Shown here piece after piece: positions 24,801 through 33,150 of a DNA stretch of 64,000 bases; within the stretch, counting starts at the first letter, position 1; each line of letters opens with the position of its first letter. The notes under the pieces are model-generated. The model was not told the origin of the DNA and did no database searches. It saw only the letters and a list, made by a program, of their open reading frames with translations. The translations under genes and the position numbers were made by a program. Location of the stretch: assembly GCA_030765045.1 (NCBI GenBank), contig CM060965.1, positions 63,194,787-63,258,786 of the forward strand. The letters are read 5' to 3'. This DNA is from Tenodera sinensis (lineage: Eukaryota > Arthropoda > Insecta > Mantodea > Mantidae).

Positions 24801-26947
24801 AACTCAAATGATCTCCCACAGTTGATGGGAGTAACATGAAAGTTTCAGGCAAAGAAGTTTACTCTCTGTTTGATTTAGCATAAGGATATCATCACTTGAA
24901 ACTCAATGAAGATTCATCATGGAAACCCCATTTGGAATTTAGAGATTTTTATTACTCCTTTTTATAGTATTTCTTATTTGCAGGATCAGTAGGAACACAA
25001 GTTAGAAGAGCTTTTCAGAGACATTCCCAATGCAGTAGTTTGCCACGGTGACATAATTATTTGCGGCAATACTGAGATAACAACATGACCTGTCTGTAGG
25101 CTATGTCTCTGTGCTAGGGATGTCCAACCCAAATTGAACTTAGGCAAACTAATTTAAACCAACTTCCAAGAAAGATAACTGGACAAACTAGTTTAAATCA
25201 ACTGAACGTAAATGTATGGGTAAGTATACTCCAAAGATGGAAAGAAAGTTGTTCCCCATCATGTTGAGCCTCTTCTAACATTACCAGTACTAAAATGTAA
25301 GTTAAGCCTACAATGAATTATTGGGTCTTTCAGTTATGTAAGGGGCTACATTCCTGACATGGTGCATACAATCATAATGTGCATTACTTAAATATGATGT
25401 TGAATGGATATGGCTATATGCTCATACCAAAGCGTTTAATACCAAACATCAAAGAAGCTTAACCAAAGCTCCAGCATTACTTGCATTTGACCTATCCAAG
25501 AAAATTTTAATTCACTTTGCTGCCTCAAAAGATGGTTTAGGTTCTTGTATGTTCCAAGAACATAAGAAGGTCATGGAGGTTAGTGCTTGCATTTTACAAG
25601 CCAGAAATGAAATGAGGTTCATTATAGCTAGGCTGAGAAAGAACTTATAGCAAGCTATTGGGGATGCAATAAACTTAGTGACTATTTGTGTAGAACTGTA
25701 GTATACATACAAGCCAATCACAACCTCATTGTATCTATAGGTATAATTCAAAAGTCAATTTGCAAAATAGGTTCTGTAAGGTTCCAATGCCTCAGATTAA
25801 AATTTCTAAACTACTGCTAAAACACATTATGTGCCATTTTGCAAACATGCTCTCCTGTGCCTGCTTAAATGAAATAGAAGTTCAAGAAATGATGAAAATG
25901 GCCACTCTCTAACAATGCACCCTCTGATAACAGCTAAAACAACTGCAAAGCTTTAATTTGCCACTTCACAAAAATCAAACTCTTGAATTAATCATCAAAT
26001 ATTATCGAGAAGGATAGCCAGGAGTGAAACCTGTGGATGCCTCTTGTAAGTCGTGGTGTCCCCTCAAAGAGTTGTATGTTGAAAATTATCTATTGGTAAT
26101 GAGTGGTCACTTGGTAGTACTGAATAACTCAAATAATATGGACTCAGATCTGTTCATAAGTGACACAGGCATAAACAAATCCATTGAGAAAGTTAGGTCT
26201 GCACTTTTTGATATTACCCCATTTGTAAATAGAGGTCAATCTTCTGAGATGTATATACCAAACAGTTGAAGAAAACCATTAATGCCAGACCCATTTCTGT
26301 GCTACCAGAGGCTTGAGCCCAGCTTCAGATATCACTGTGTACCTAGAATAATTTACCGACTTATAAACTAATTGCATTCCTGCCATTTTTTTTTAACGTT
26401 CTCCAACATAATGTCATATCAGACGGTGGGTGAATGAAGTGGGTGAAATGATGCTCAAATGAGCTCGAGATCCATGGAGCTTTAAGTTACCCAACATTCC
26501 TCTCCTCAGGATAAGGGAAAACCTCATTCCTGCCAGGGACCATTAGTTGGTGGATAGGCAATAGATTAGATGCTGGAATTCCATACAAACAGCAAAGTCA
26601 ATTATATGTCTGAATCACATAAAATGAAGCTTATAATAATGAAAATTATTGTGTAAATATTTATAAAATAATGACAGGATCTCTACTTAACTTTGAAAAG
26701 AGCATTAATGTGTCCTTCAGTGTCATATATAACCAATGTTGCCTTTGCTTTTTTCCAGATATGCATCTGTGCTCGTCTGGTGCAGAGATTAGTGATGAAT
26801 GAATATACCCATCTTCAGTACCCAGACAATCAATATGTGGTGGACTCAACAGACATAGGGTGGTCTATTCTGGAGAAGATGTGGTCCATGCCCAACACAA
26901 AGCTTTGCAAGCAGTGGCTTCACATTGTCAAAACATATCAGCCCTAA
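1364..26947 (+). CDS. Hykk: Hydroxylysine kinase (APH-like), seven exons
   Basis: Predicted cytosolic kinase that phosphorylates 5-hydroxy-L-lysine with GTP in lysine/collagen breakdown; this role comes from the vertebrate HYKK/AGPHD1 family. Exons: 1364-1516, 16024-16144, 19474-19554, 20478-20605, 22335-22506, 23295-23548, 26759-26947. All internal borders are AG/GT and every phase joins, giving 365 residues against about 373 in human. The aminoglycoside-phosphotransferase catalytic loop HGDLNEQN falls at residues 222-229 and the metal-binding DFGD at 247-250. A conserved stretch RLLTYQPG lies in the fourth exon. The start at 1364 is the first ATG in the open frame; a splice acceptor at 1355-1356 just upstream suggests an untranslated 5' exon outside or earlier in the window, or a slightly longer N-terminus. 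Introns are full of mobile elements but the exons are intact. I see no canonical AATAAA in the 600 bases after the stop. Confidence 0.9.
1517..2420. other. Start of Hykk intron 1, no gene seen
   Basis: Donor GTGAGA at 1517. The sequence is AT-rich with a poly(A) run at about 2345-2377. Short open frames here show no family resemblance. Confidence 0.5.
2500..3060 (-). repeat. SINE-like or composite repeat with tRNA-like end
   Basis: GC-richer than its surroundings. Near 2995-3040 the plus strand reads GGGAATCGAACCCACGTCC, which on the minus strand is a tRNA-type B box. The block AATAATTTAATTTCACTC near 38.78 kb resembles the reverse of this region (2860-2900), and the tRNA-like head there also ends in an ATTCGGGAGG block, so the two may be one family in opposite orientations. 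Ends not resolved. Confidence 0.45.
3460..4450 (-). pseudogene. Tc3-like transposase pseudogene
   Basis: Minus-strand reading, broken by several stops and frameshifts, shows the N-terminal helix-turn-helix of Tc1/Tc3 transposases (SGEQKGQIIAYNKEG, then TEIARRIHR) and later a KKRRIYWAKEH-like block, VVFSDEK, WIFQQNNASIH and a C-terminal remnant. The order agrees with a DDE transposase of the Tc1/mariner superfamily. It is not functional. It sits antisense in Hykk intron 1. Confidence 0.8.
4530..6485 (+). mobile_element. hAT element with zinc-finger/DUF4371-type transposase relic
   Basis: Starts CAGTGGTGGCT and ends AGCCGCCACTG (inverted repeat with one mismatch), flanked by near-identical 8-bp target duplications, CTATCATT (4522-4529) and CTATCATC (6486-6493), as expected for hAT. 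Similarity between the ends extends inward about 40 bases around GGTGAAGAGGTT. The 1956-bp element interrupts a Tc3-like element. Confidence 0.85.
5104..6260 (+). pseudogene. hAT transposase pseudogene (ZMYM1-like, DUF4371)
   Basis: Fragments in changing frames: an N-terminal piece starting MNPVNDIVCNLL at 5104, then FRGHDERALSLSRRN near 5640, the region after an AG-rich tract near 5940, and LVAQCYDGASVMSG with IVVHCLAYRLN near 6118-6240. The FRGHDE and CYDGASVMSG motifs are characteristic of the zinc-finger MYM-type-1-like hAT group. The RNase-H-like region is truncated before the dimerisation domain. Confidence 0.8.
6554..9350. other. Hykk intron 1 sequence with no recognised gene
   Basis: Several open frames of 60 to 99 codons (for example 7456-7662 on plus and 8468-8761 on minus) have no motif I recognise and no supporting splice or codon pattern. 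No tRNA or inverted terminal repeat was noticed. Probably decayed mobile DNA or plain intron. Confidence 0.4.
9485..9538 (+). repeat. (TG)n microsatellite, left part
   Basis: TG tract with one TTTG interruption, directly next to the (TTG)n tail of an inserted LINE fragment. A further TG tract at about 9792-9839 is its right half. Confidence 0.9.
9539..9791 (-). mobile_element. 5'-truncated LINE 3' end, antisense
   Basis: On the minus strand this encodes the last about 68 residues of the LINE seen in full near 41.8 kb (ITGHDCLAKHLN, CPLCDLQEEMDRDHLQIC, YWRARGLMTSLSEIQH), with only a few differences, followed by an (AAC)n tail (TTG repeats on plus, 9538-9562). It was inserted into the TG tract of the surrounding repeat. 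Confidence 0.9.
10159..10409. mobile_element. 251-bp hAT-type MITE with perfect 8-bp TSD
   Basis: Flanked by CCTGTCGG at 10151-10158 and 10410-10417. The element begins CATGAGCGTCG and ends with the reverse complement of CATGTGTGTCGCG, so the ends are short imperfect inverted repeats. G-rich and C-rich tracts (10186-10192 and 10375-10386) lie just inside. It has no coding capacity. Confidence 0.8.
10759..11530. mobile_element. 772-bp non-autonomous hAT element with perfect 8-bp TSD
   Basis: Target duplication AGCATGAC at 10751-10758 and 11531-11538. Ends are CAGTGGCGTA and the reverse complement of CGGTGGCATA, with G/C-rich subterminal blocks (GGGGCCCC near 10803 and 11470-11510). An internal frame of 71 codons at 10833-11048 has no recognised similarity. 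The C-A/G-GTGGC ends and 8-bp duplication fit the hAT superfamily. Confidence 0.87.
12268..12500 (-). mobile_element. tRNA-derived SINE, family A
   Basis: Minus-strand head reads GTGGCTCAGATGGTTAGACG (A box) then GGGTTCAAACCC (B box), followed by a body with ACGACAGCTCC and a tail. Flanked by a perfect 13-bp duplication CTTCCATCATGGA at 12255-12267 and 12501-12513. Inserted in the Tc1/mariner element, so it is younger than that copy. Confidence 0.92.
13002..13975 (+). pseudogene. Tc1/mariner transposase pseudogene
   Basis: The N-terminus YSTDEYVDMLLIYGEAR and FRNVERRLR at 13002-13140 matches the helix-turn-helix start of a large insect transposase family. Later frames give RILFSDESRF near 13450, WFQHDGTPP near 13722 and WPARSPHVTPLDFFLWGYLK near 13828, the D, D and third catalytic blocks of a DDE enzyme. 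Three or more stops and a frameshift break it. Length is close to complete. Confidence 0.88.
14143..14222 (-). repeat. tRNA-like sequence inside the Tc1/mariner element
   Basis: The minus strand has GTAGCTCAGTTGG, resembling a tRNA A box, and GGTGGTTCGAATCACC, resembling the T arm with B box. The anticodon region does not fold cleanly by eye. It may be a decayed tRNA or the head of a SINE. Not called as a functional tRNA. Confidence 0.5.
14486..15341. other. Hykk intron 1, no feature recognised
   Basis: AT-rich sequence without motifs or long frames, ending at the target duplication of the next SINE. Confidence 0.5.
15354..15655 (-). mobile_element. tRNA-derived SINE, family C, 302 bp
   Basis: Perfect 12-bp duplication TTAGTGTTTATC at 15342-15353 and 15656-15667. 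On the minus strand the B box appears as GACCCAGGTTTGATCCCTGG near 15594-15613. The plus-strand open frames over it are not genes. Confidence 0.85.
16024..16144 (+). CDS. Hykk: Hykk coding exon 2
   Basis: Short exon of 121 bases after acceptor TTTATAG and before donor CTAG|GTAAAA. It begins in phase 0, matching exon 1, and ends in phase 1. The translation contains GHVLKVMNTLDS followed by EAQNALMLFL, the N-lobe strand and helix expected directly after the YDDYNYF segment in this family. It is too short to show as a long open frame and was found by reading the intron for the missing domain part. Confidence 0.88.
17190..18290 (-). pseudogene. Mariner transposase pseudogene in Hykk intron 2
   Basis: Minus-strand fragments in order: CEDQLRNALGKEASFKATIY and FKRDFF near 18250-18130, TALTNENM, then a GKESWIYCYDPKRK block near 17925-17880 and DVFLFPKIKD near 17545. 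These correspond to the helix-turn-helix, the GDESW catalytic block and the post-catalytic FLFP block of mariner enzymes. Many stops; inactive. The terminal repeats were not identified. Confidence 0.8.
18300..19473. other. Rest of Hykk intron 2, nothing recognised
   Basis: AT-rich intron DNA. Open frames at 18396-18593 (minus) and 18822-19169 (plus) lack family motifs and read like low-complexity intron. Confidence 0.4.
19474..19554 (+). CDS. Hykk: Hykk coding exon 3
   Basis: An 81-base microexon, phase 1 to phase 1, between acceptor TTTGCAG and donor CACA|GTATGT. The translation reads about DSRAVKCPKPIKNTAGHYYS and continues VEEIPKH, matching the family's segment where a Cys-Pro-x-Pro turn follows the LMLFL helix. 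Without it the joined protein would lack about 27 residues before the RLLTY motif. Confidence 0.85.
20240..20296 (+). repeat. Dispersed TIR repeat family, 3' end fragment
   Basis: Contains AGAGTAGAGAAAGTCACGTG followed by AGTGCAACACATCAGA, the terminal block of the family. Confidence 0.6.
20478..20605 (+). CDS. Hykk: Hykk coding exon 4
   Basis: Starts after TTTTAAG in phase 1 and ends at donor AGA|GTGAGC in phase 0. It encodes RHVVRLLTYQPGKLMKQVPS and continues to GKFVAHLDAEL. This is the hinge and first C-lobe helix of the APH fold. A second possible acceptor (ACAG at 20481-20484) would break the phase with exon 3, so 20478 is preferred. Confidence 0.9.
21311..21433. mobile_element. Fold-back (palindromic) MITE in Hykk intron 4
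   Basis: Left arm CTTACAAATTGAAAGTACTT followed by TATGTACCGGGT; the right arm 21402-21433 is its reverse complement with about four mismatches. Arms of about 32 bases enclose about 60 bases. Such a structure fits a short non-autonomous DNA element. Confidence 0.7.
22335..22506 (+). CDS. Hykk: Hykk coding exon 5
   Basis: Starts after AAATGCAG in phase 0 and ends at donor AAGG|GTAAGC in phase 1. It opens with GFHHTAYDDYKSMW, the family's FHHP/L-W segment, and contains helices leading to the catalytic loop. Confidence 0.92.
22507..23294. other. Hykk intron 5, nothing recognised
   Basis: Plain AT-rich intron between GTAAGC and TTTTGTAG. Confidence 0.5.
23295..23548 (+). CDS. Hykk: Hykk coding exon 6 (catalytic)
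   Basis: Carries the catalytic loop HGDLNEQN and the magnesium-binding DFGD that define the choline/aminoglycoside kinase superfamily. It starts after TTTTGTAG and ends at AGG|GTAAGA in phase 0. The frame remains open to 23776 but the extra sequence has no family resemblance and is read-through into the intron. Confidence 0.95.
24216..24458 (-). mobile_element. tRNA-derived SINE, family B, copy 1
   Basis: Perfect 15-bp duplication GCCCATATACTTATG at 24201-24215 and 24459-24473. The minus strand starts with a tRNA-like head, GTGGCCGAGCGGTTAGCGCG, and the B box GGGTTCGATCCC. Well preserved, suggesting fairly recent insertion in Hykk intron 6. Confidence 0.93.
24780..26270 (+). pseudogene. Ty3/Gypsy-type pol relic in Hykk intron 6
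   Basis: Broken frames resemble the reverse transcriptase of Ty3/Gypsy LTR elements (YSLFDLA, GYHHLKL near 24870-24910, then EELFRDIPNAVV with an HGDIII-like active-site region near 25000-25060) and the RNase H region (LLAFDLSKKILIHFAASKDG near 25475). A later open frame at 26024-26269 could be integrase-proximal sequence, but this is weak. Many stops and indels; no LTRs seen. Old and inactive. Confidence 0.65.
26386..26524 (-). mobile_element. Truncated SINE, family D, copy 1
   Basis: Flanked by an 11-bp duplication CATTCCTGCCA at 26375-26385 and 26525-26535. The body shares GTGAAATGATGCTCAAATGA and GGAGCTTTAAGTTACCC with the copy at 29.7 kb but lacks the tRNA-like end. Confidence 0.85.
26759..26947 (+). 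CDS. Hykk: Hykk coding exon 7 (C-terminus)
   Basis: Terminal exon after TTTTTCCAG, phase 0, ending at TAA 26945-26947. It encodes the C-terminal helices ICICARLVQRLVMNEY and the GWSILEKMW segment that close the protein. It sits right after a Gypsy relic and a SINE in intron 6. Confidence 0.9.
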   Translation: MCICARLVQRLVMNEYTHLQYPDNQYVVDSTDIGWSILEKMWSMPNTKLCKQWLHIVKTYQP

Positions 26948-27542
26948 TGACTTATCACCATTACTCATTTAAGCTGACAGCACTTAGTGGTTCTGAAATG
27001 GACACAGTATGCTGCTCCTGATTCACAACAAAGGCTTTAAGAAATTACTTCAGTTGGTGTAGTGCATTTTCTAACATATCAAATTATAGACAAACTTTGG
27101 TTTTATTTTAATCCATGCCATAAGCTCCTTACAATTTCTGTAAAAGCTTTGAGTTATAAAAAATAATCATTTTTAAAAGTGCAATTTACTTCATGATGGA
27201 AGGATTCATCTAAATTACAAAAGCTATCTTGAATTTATGTTGGGATTCAATACCCCTTTCCATTTGCACAGTGCAAAAACACCTCGCAGCGGTTCTGAGG
27301 TTTTTGGGTCTCTCTGTATATTGGAATAGTTTGTTATATAAATATAGACCAGCATATGTAAAGCTTTTTTTTGTATAGATTGGTTCTGTGTGAATTTACA
27401 AATCAGTTGTTTTTTGCCCCAGTGCTTTGTGGATGAACTTCAGCATTTGTTTTGAAGATATTTAAATTTTCTTTTGCACAGTTCAATGTTTCATATATAT
27501 ATATAAACATGCATGGTAAAGGCAGATGTTTATATTTTATAT

Positions 27543-27677
27543 CTTTACTTTCTGTACTGGTAAGTAGAGGGAGTATTGTATTTCACCCAAAAATTTAATG
27601 TTGAGATTTCACTGGAAATATATGTTTCAAGATCCCTGAATCCCAAAAAAAAAAGCACTTTTTGGAAAAGGTTTGTA

Positions 27678-27710
<33 letters not shown>

Positions 27711-27715
27711 ACGTA
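27543..27715 (+). repeat. Dispersed TIR repeat family, 5' fragment
   Basis: Runs from TTTACTTTCTGTACTGG through GAGATTTCACTGGAAATATA and GAAAAGG to a TG tract at about 27677-27709. The rest of the element is missing. Confidence 0.75.
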
Positions 27716-27739
27716 CATATACGCAGTAATGTTAGGCGT

Positions 27740-27970
27740 GTCAGTCTGGGTGGCTCAGTTGGTTAGACGCTGGTCTACTGATCCCATGGTCGTGGGTTCA
27801 AACCCGGCCCAGGTCGATGGTTTTTAAGTGTGCTTAAAAACGACAGCTCCATGTCAATAGATTTACTGACATGTAGAAGAACTCCTACGGGACAAAATTC
27901 CGGCACACCGGCGACGCTGATGTGATCCTGGCAATTGACAGCGTTGTTAAACAACAAAATAATTTTAAAA
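27740..27970 (+). mobile_element. tRNA-derived SINE, family A, plus copy
   Basis: Head GGTGGCTCAGTTGGTTAGAC, B box GGGTTCAAACCC, body ACGACAGCTCC, tail AACAACAAAATAATTTTAAA. A 15-bp duplication with one mismatch, AGTAATGTTAGGCGT / AGTAATGTTTGGCGT, flanks it (27725-27739 and 27971-27985). It landed at the edge of the TTAGG-like array. Confidence 0.92.
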
Positions 27971-27979
27971 AGTAATGTT

Positions 27980-28195
27980 TGGCGTAGGTTAGGTTAGGAT
28001 AGGTTTAGGAGTAGGTGTAGGTTAGGCTAGGTTAGGTTAGGCTTAGGTGTAGGCGTAGGTTAGGTTATGTTAGGTTAGGTTAGTCATAGGCGTAGGTGAG
28101 GTTAGGTTATGTTAGATTACGTAAGTTTAGGTTAGGCATAGGCATAGGTGCAGGTGCAGGCATAGGTTAGGCATAGGTTAGGTCAAGTCAGGTTC
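27980..28195 (+). repeat. Degenerate interstitial TTAGG-like array
   Basis: Dozens of GTTAGG/GTAGG units, often GGTTAGGTTAGG, with many variants such as GGCGTAGG and GGCATAGG. TTAGG is the usual insect telomere unit. The array is diverged and internal, so it is not a telomere end. Confidence 0.85.
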
Positions 28196-28199
28196 CTGT

Positions 28200-29660
28200 A
28201 CAAATTCTTATGTCCTTAAAATTCAATCTATGAGAAGAAATATTTTACTTATTAAAGTAGAACAATGTAAATTTAATTCCATTATATCTGTATGTTAGTA
28301 AGGTGTGTTAAATTCACCTTGTGCACCTTTTTCTAAGTTTGCTGGCCAGCAAATATTCAAAATAGGATATTTTAGTTTGTATTTACAGCTGTATGAATAC
28401 TTATTTCCATGAGTGTATATTGGTCAGTTGCATCAAAATGTGTTTTTAGGTTGCAAATGAACAATAATTCTGCCTACTTCAATGATTATCATTACTGATA
28501 GTGCCTATATTACTGCACTGAGCTCTAGATATGAGAATCATTACTACTCAAATATGTTTTGCAAGAATGAGGCTAAGTTGAGTCCTGAGAGCAGAAGTGA
28601 TATTCATGCCATCAGTTGCATACAATATTTTATCTGTGACTATTTAATAATGATTACTTACCTTGTGTGCATTCAGGATTGATCATTTATTTATAAATTA
28701 CATCATATGATGAACAATGTAATATCTGTGATTCAATTTAATTCAAAACCACTTCAAAACTGAGTTAATATTATTCCATTGATCATAGTAAAGTTGATCT
28801 AGAAACAATAGAGTATATTCTTTTGTCACAATAACAATAGATTACCTGGAATCAAGGAAGATCATTCTGTACATTAAGTGATTTTGAAGAAAGCACTCCT
28901 TTAGATACTAAGGTAGCAGCTTTGACAGTTGTTACATTGCTTTTGCCAAGTAAATCGAATGTTAAAGCATGAAGTGATATGTGAGTGCTATGAAATAGTG
29001 CGAAGTTGAGATAGTGAGTAATATTATACATAAGAATGTATATAAGGTTATACATTTTGAGCTTCTGTCACAATCTGAGATACCTACTTCATTACTTTAT
29101 TGCAAGGAATCTATTATAAATGTCCTTTAGAATATTAAGTATATTAACTTATTACCTTGGTAATATGATAATGAATAAATCATGGATAAACATAACAGTG
29201 ATCAACATAAAGCACTTTTTAATTGCCAGAGGTGAAACAATACTTTTCCAGTTTAATTTTTCATGTAGATTGCAGATATACCTTCAGTTTCTTCATGCCA
29301 TATATAGATTTTAAATTACTCATATTGAAATAAATTGATGAAAGTACACATATCTAAATGTGACCAACTCAATAATACACTTACTATACAAAAAATAAGA
29401 CCAAAATGCATATGACACTTTTAATCATAATTGACAATGGGAATATTCTGTCAACAAATGTGGATACTAAGAATGCTTGTCTTTTATGCTGATTTTGGGG
29501 TCATTGCAACTTAGCATCCAACAATAATTTGCCATCTTAGATTCATTCATTCTTGAAACCTTTCATCCATTTCATCATTAACATTATCATGGTTGGTTGT
29601 GAAAAAATCTAAATGTGAATGTAGGAAATTAAATTGAACCCTTAAATGGTAACATGCGAA
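28200..29660. other. Intergenic DNA, no gene recognised
   Basis: AT-rich region with short meaningless frames. No mobile-element motif noticed until the SINE at 29674. Confidence 0.4.
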
Positions 29661-29673
29661 AATAAGGCGCTAG

Positions 29674-29912
29674 TTTTTTTTTTGAATTAACGTCCTCCAA
29701 CATTGTGTCATATCGGATGAATGAATGAAATGAAATGGGTGAAATGATGCTCAAATGAGCCCGAGGTCCATGGAGCTTTAAGTTACCCGACATTCGTCTT
29801 CTCAGGGTAGGGAAAACTCGGGAAAAAAACCTTACCCGGATAACTTACCCTAAGCGAGATTCGAACTTGCGACCTCTTGAACATGAGGGAGACATGCTAA
29901 CCATCACATGCT
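29674..29912 (-). mobile_element. tRNA-derived SINE, family D, copy 2
   Basis: Near-perfect 10-bp duplication AAGGCGCTAG / AAGGCACTAG at 29664-29673 and 29913-29922. The plus strand shows GCGAGATTCGAACTTGCGAC, a B-box-like T arm read on minus. Body shared with 26386-26524. Confidence 0.85.
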
Positions 29913-29995
29913 AAGGCACTAGTGGTAAGATCTGTCTCAGAGACTAAGATGACGAAATCTTGTATTTTATGTCCACTTAACAATTTTAAATTTGC

Positions 29996-30064
29996 TCAAA
30001 AGTATTGGAAAGCACGAATGCTAATGGCTTCATTGCCAGATGCAAGGCACTAGAAAACAACAAC
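29996..30064 (+). mobile_element. LINE 3' tail, second subfamily
   Basis: Encodes KYWKARMLMASLPDARH, then a stop and AAAACAACAACAAC tail. The same ending occurs on the minus strand at 33735-33950, showing a LINE subfamily related to, but distinct from, the one at 40 kb. Confidence 0.7.
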
Positions 30065-30539
30065 AACAATTTTAAATTTTGATTAATTATTAATATCATT
30101 AGTTTGATTCTGTTACATCATATATTACAATAAATTATGCAAAAATTACGAAATTATGTTAGCCTTTGTGAGAAAATGGTGTTAACAGTAACATCCATCT
30201 GGGAGACTAAGATGACAAAAGTTTCCATTTATGTCCACTTTAGTGAATCCAACAAATTAAAGGCTTGATGAATTATTAACACTAATATTTAACAAAATCA
30301 ATTATTAGTCTTTATTACCTTTACAGTAATATCCTAGCCTGTGCAACAGTATAGTATACATGTATATAATTATAAAACAATACTACTGTAAAACTATAAC
30401 ATGACGTCAGCACAATTCAAAGTTTAACTCTCAACTGAAGCATAGCTGAAATATTAGATCAAAGTAACATTGCACATGTGTCCAATATGCAATTTTGATA
30501 TCCATGTATCAGACAGATATCACCATTTAAGGGTTAAGT

Positions 30540-31090
30540 GACCTACATCTATCCATTTCTTTATATGTATTCAGTAATTCCTGAAATTCTTGCCTGTAGT
30601 CAGGAGACTGCTTTCCCTTAGTAGTTCATACACAGTCATTTGAACTTTTCTAAGCTCTCACTTCAGTCTCATCCAAATTTTCTTCAAGTGATTGATCCCA
30701 CAAGAGCTCCCTAATCTGTGGACCCTGCAAGACACCTTGTAGTCAGCTGCTGTTATATGGCCAAATCTTTCACTCAGGTGCTAGAATGCTCTGGAATTTC
30801 ATCTTTCATCTTTTTGCTAAGCCAAGCTTTATATTAAGAGATGGAAGCAATACCTTTTTTGGATAAACTAGTGAATGTTATTTATGGATCTCTTTAATCC
30901 AGTGTCCTATACATTGGGCGTGAAAGACCACTTAATTTTGCTGAGAGGTCTTTCTATCAGGCTTGAGGTTCTTTTATGCATGATAAATCTACACATATCT
31001 ACACATGGGACCACTGGCTTTACTTCCACTCCAAAGGAAGCCATGCTATGGATTTTTACGCCCAAAAAATTAATGGTTTAAACTTGTGAC
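30540..31090 (-). pseudogene. Remnant of a transposon-associated protein gene, family unnamed
   Basis: Minus-strand fragments include a LLPSLNIKLGLAKKMK-like block near 30830 and QIRELLWDQ, LEENLDETEVRAW near 30720-30640. I recall similar blocks from a repetitive insect family of uncharacterised proteins, but I cannot name it with certainty. Several stops. Could be coincidence in part. Confidence 0.35.
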
Positions 31091-31135
31091 CCTGGGAACC
31101 AGAGGCTATCATGTTACCCCATGACCTTGGAGGAT

Positions 31136-31378
31136 TTGTTGTTGTGTTTAACACCCACTTTTACTACATAAGGCACCGCAGGCAGTGACACTGATGATAC
31201 ATGGAATGAAGATGGAGCACCGGTGAAATGAGATAGCGGGGGAAACCGGAGAACCCTGAGGAAACCGGCCCCAGCGCTGCTTTGTCCACCACAAACTCCA
31301 CTTGCAGTGCCTGGGATCGAACCCAGGTCGCTTTGGTGAGAAGCAAATGGTCTGACCACTCGGCTATGGCGGAGCCTT
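31136..31378 (-). mobile_element. tRNA-derived SINE, family B, copy 2
   Basis: Same family as 24216-24458; more diverged. Duplication ACCTTGGAGGAT / ACCTGGGAGGAT at 31124-31135 and 31379-31390. B box on the minus strand near 31310-31330. Confidence 0.88.
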
Positions 31379-31394
31379 ACCTGGGAGGATGACC

Positions 31395-31632
31395 TGAGGG
31401 GTCTCCGTCTAGGGGATATGTGAATAGCGACCACAAGGTACCCAAGCTGAGCAGAACATTACTTCCACTTACTGGTGTTTTGCTCCTCACTGTAACTTTT
31501 CTATCTGACCTTACCTTGGTCATCTCTTGTTCTCTTCCGACCCCAATGCTATTAGGGTTCCCGAGGGCTAGGGAGTCTTTATTTTTCCAACCTCTCCATT
31601 TCTCTGATTTCTCTATAAAGTCTTAACCCCAA
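31395..31632 (-). repeat. Inverted copy of the 33.16-33.39 kb repeat
   Basis: This block from CCGTCTAGGGGATATGTGAA to TTTCTCTATAAAGTCTTAA is the reverse complement of 33165-33385 with few differences. The open frames on both are incidental mirrors of each other. Confidence 0.85.
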
Positions 31633-31834
31633 CATGCTGACCTGTCATGGCATGTAATACGTCCTCTGATTGGTAATCAGAGGATATGGTCGGTGAATTT
31701 ATTTTCATAACTCTCCCGGTCAGGTCGGTGAGACCCATAAACCAACGACAGGTGTGGTCCTTCAGACATTCTGGGGGTTGTGAGAGAGTGATGTGACCGC
31801 CAAAACATAAAAATATGGTGCTCTCTAAAAAACG

Positions 31835-31940
31835 GTTACTATTACTGCTATTGCTCTCTTCAATATCATTGTGAAAAATATTGGAGAGCAAGAGGATTAA
31901 TGACTTCATTGTCAGAAATCCAGATTTAGCTAACAACATA
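31835..31940 (+). mobile_element. LINE 3' end fragment
   Basis: GTGAAAAATATTGGAGAGCA, then GGATTAATGACTTCATTGTC and AGAAATCCAG match the LINE 3' end near 41.93 kb. It ends in a (TA)n stretch instead of (AAC)n. Confidence 0.75.
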
Positions 31941-31949
31941 TATATATAT

Positions 31950-33150
31950 ATATATCAACTAGTAGTGTTTTCTTCTTCTGGATTGTTAGAGCTTCTAAAT
32001 TTCTACCCTTGCTTGACCAGATCACATCTGTGTTTTGCCTGTCTCATAGGCAAAGGAAGCAGCAATACTTTGAGTATATTGCATACTCAACATGCCAATA
32101 ACTTTTAGATACTCACAGATATGCCACTGGTGGAGATTGTACTGAATTGATTCCAACAGTATGTTCATATTTTCATAGGTTTCTTTTAAATGTACTGAGG
32201 GAGCATGGGCTGCAAATTTACAGTGTACATATTTTTATAGGTTTCTTTAAAATATCCTGAGGAAGCAATGGCTATAAATTTATAGAAGGCTGTAAAATAC
32301 CATTCTGCAGAGCAATGGCCTTTGAACTCGATTGAGAAGATTCAATAAACAATCTCCATCTGATGCAATATAATGTTGTTTTAGTTCCTGATATCAGACA
32401 CATTGTTGCAGAAGACCACTGGATCATCTAACAAAAACAGTTTTTCTAAAGGCTTTGTTTGTTTTCTGTAATTACAGATTCTGACATTATCTTCAACAAG
32501 ATGTTTCTCCTGGTGCAGTTCTTTTAATTATGCGTTACTATGTAGTTCTGACTTTGATGACTCTCATAGTACCTCTGGGCATGGTACAGGACAAGGCATA
32601 TTATTGGACTTGGTTTTTATGTTCGTTGAAATATTTATTCACACCACAGTAAATTAACACAATTATTGATTCTTAATACAATATCAATACCTTTCTTTCC
32701 TACTTGAAATGTTTTGGCACATCTGAAATGATACATCATTTATTATTTATTTATGCCAACAAACTTATGTTGGTGTTTTTAAACACACAAGCTAGGCATT
32801 GTTTGAGAGGTAGAACATCTTTCTCCTACAGATGCTTTGGTCTGAGAAGATAAAATCACTTAATATATGATTTCTCAGAGCCTTTCCAAGAAAAACGTCT
32901 GCCTCCTTCAGAATCATCAATCTAAGAAGGAATTGAAAATTACTCCGTCACTATGGTAACACGTTCGTACATTATCTTGCTCAGATATGCTCTCCTGTGA
33001 AGTTGTCTTATGATGTTATATTTTGCATTGTAATAACTTCAGGCATGCCAAGGAAACAAAGCTATTTTACCTGTCCAGCATTTTTAATTTGACATTTATA
33101 TGAAACAACTATTGATTGTGCACCATATTTTTATGTTTTGGCAGTCAGCA
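31950..33150. other. Intergenic DNA, no gene recognised
   Basis: AT-rich, with a weak duplication near 32170-32290 (TAGGTTTCTTT appears twice with similar downstream sequence). Nothing else noticed. Confidence 0.35.
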
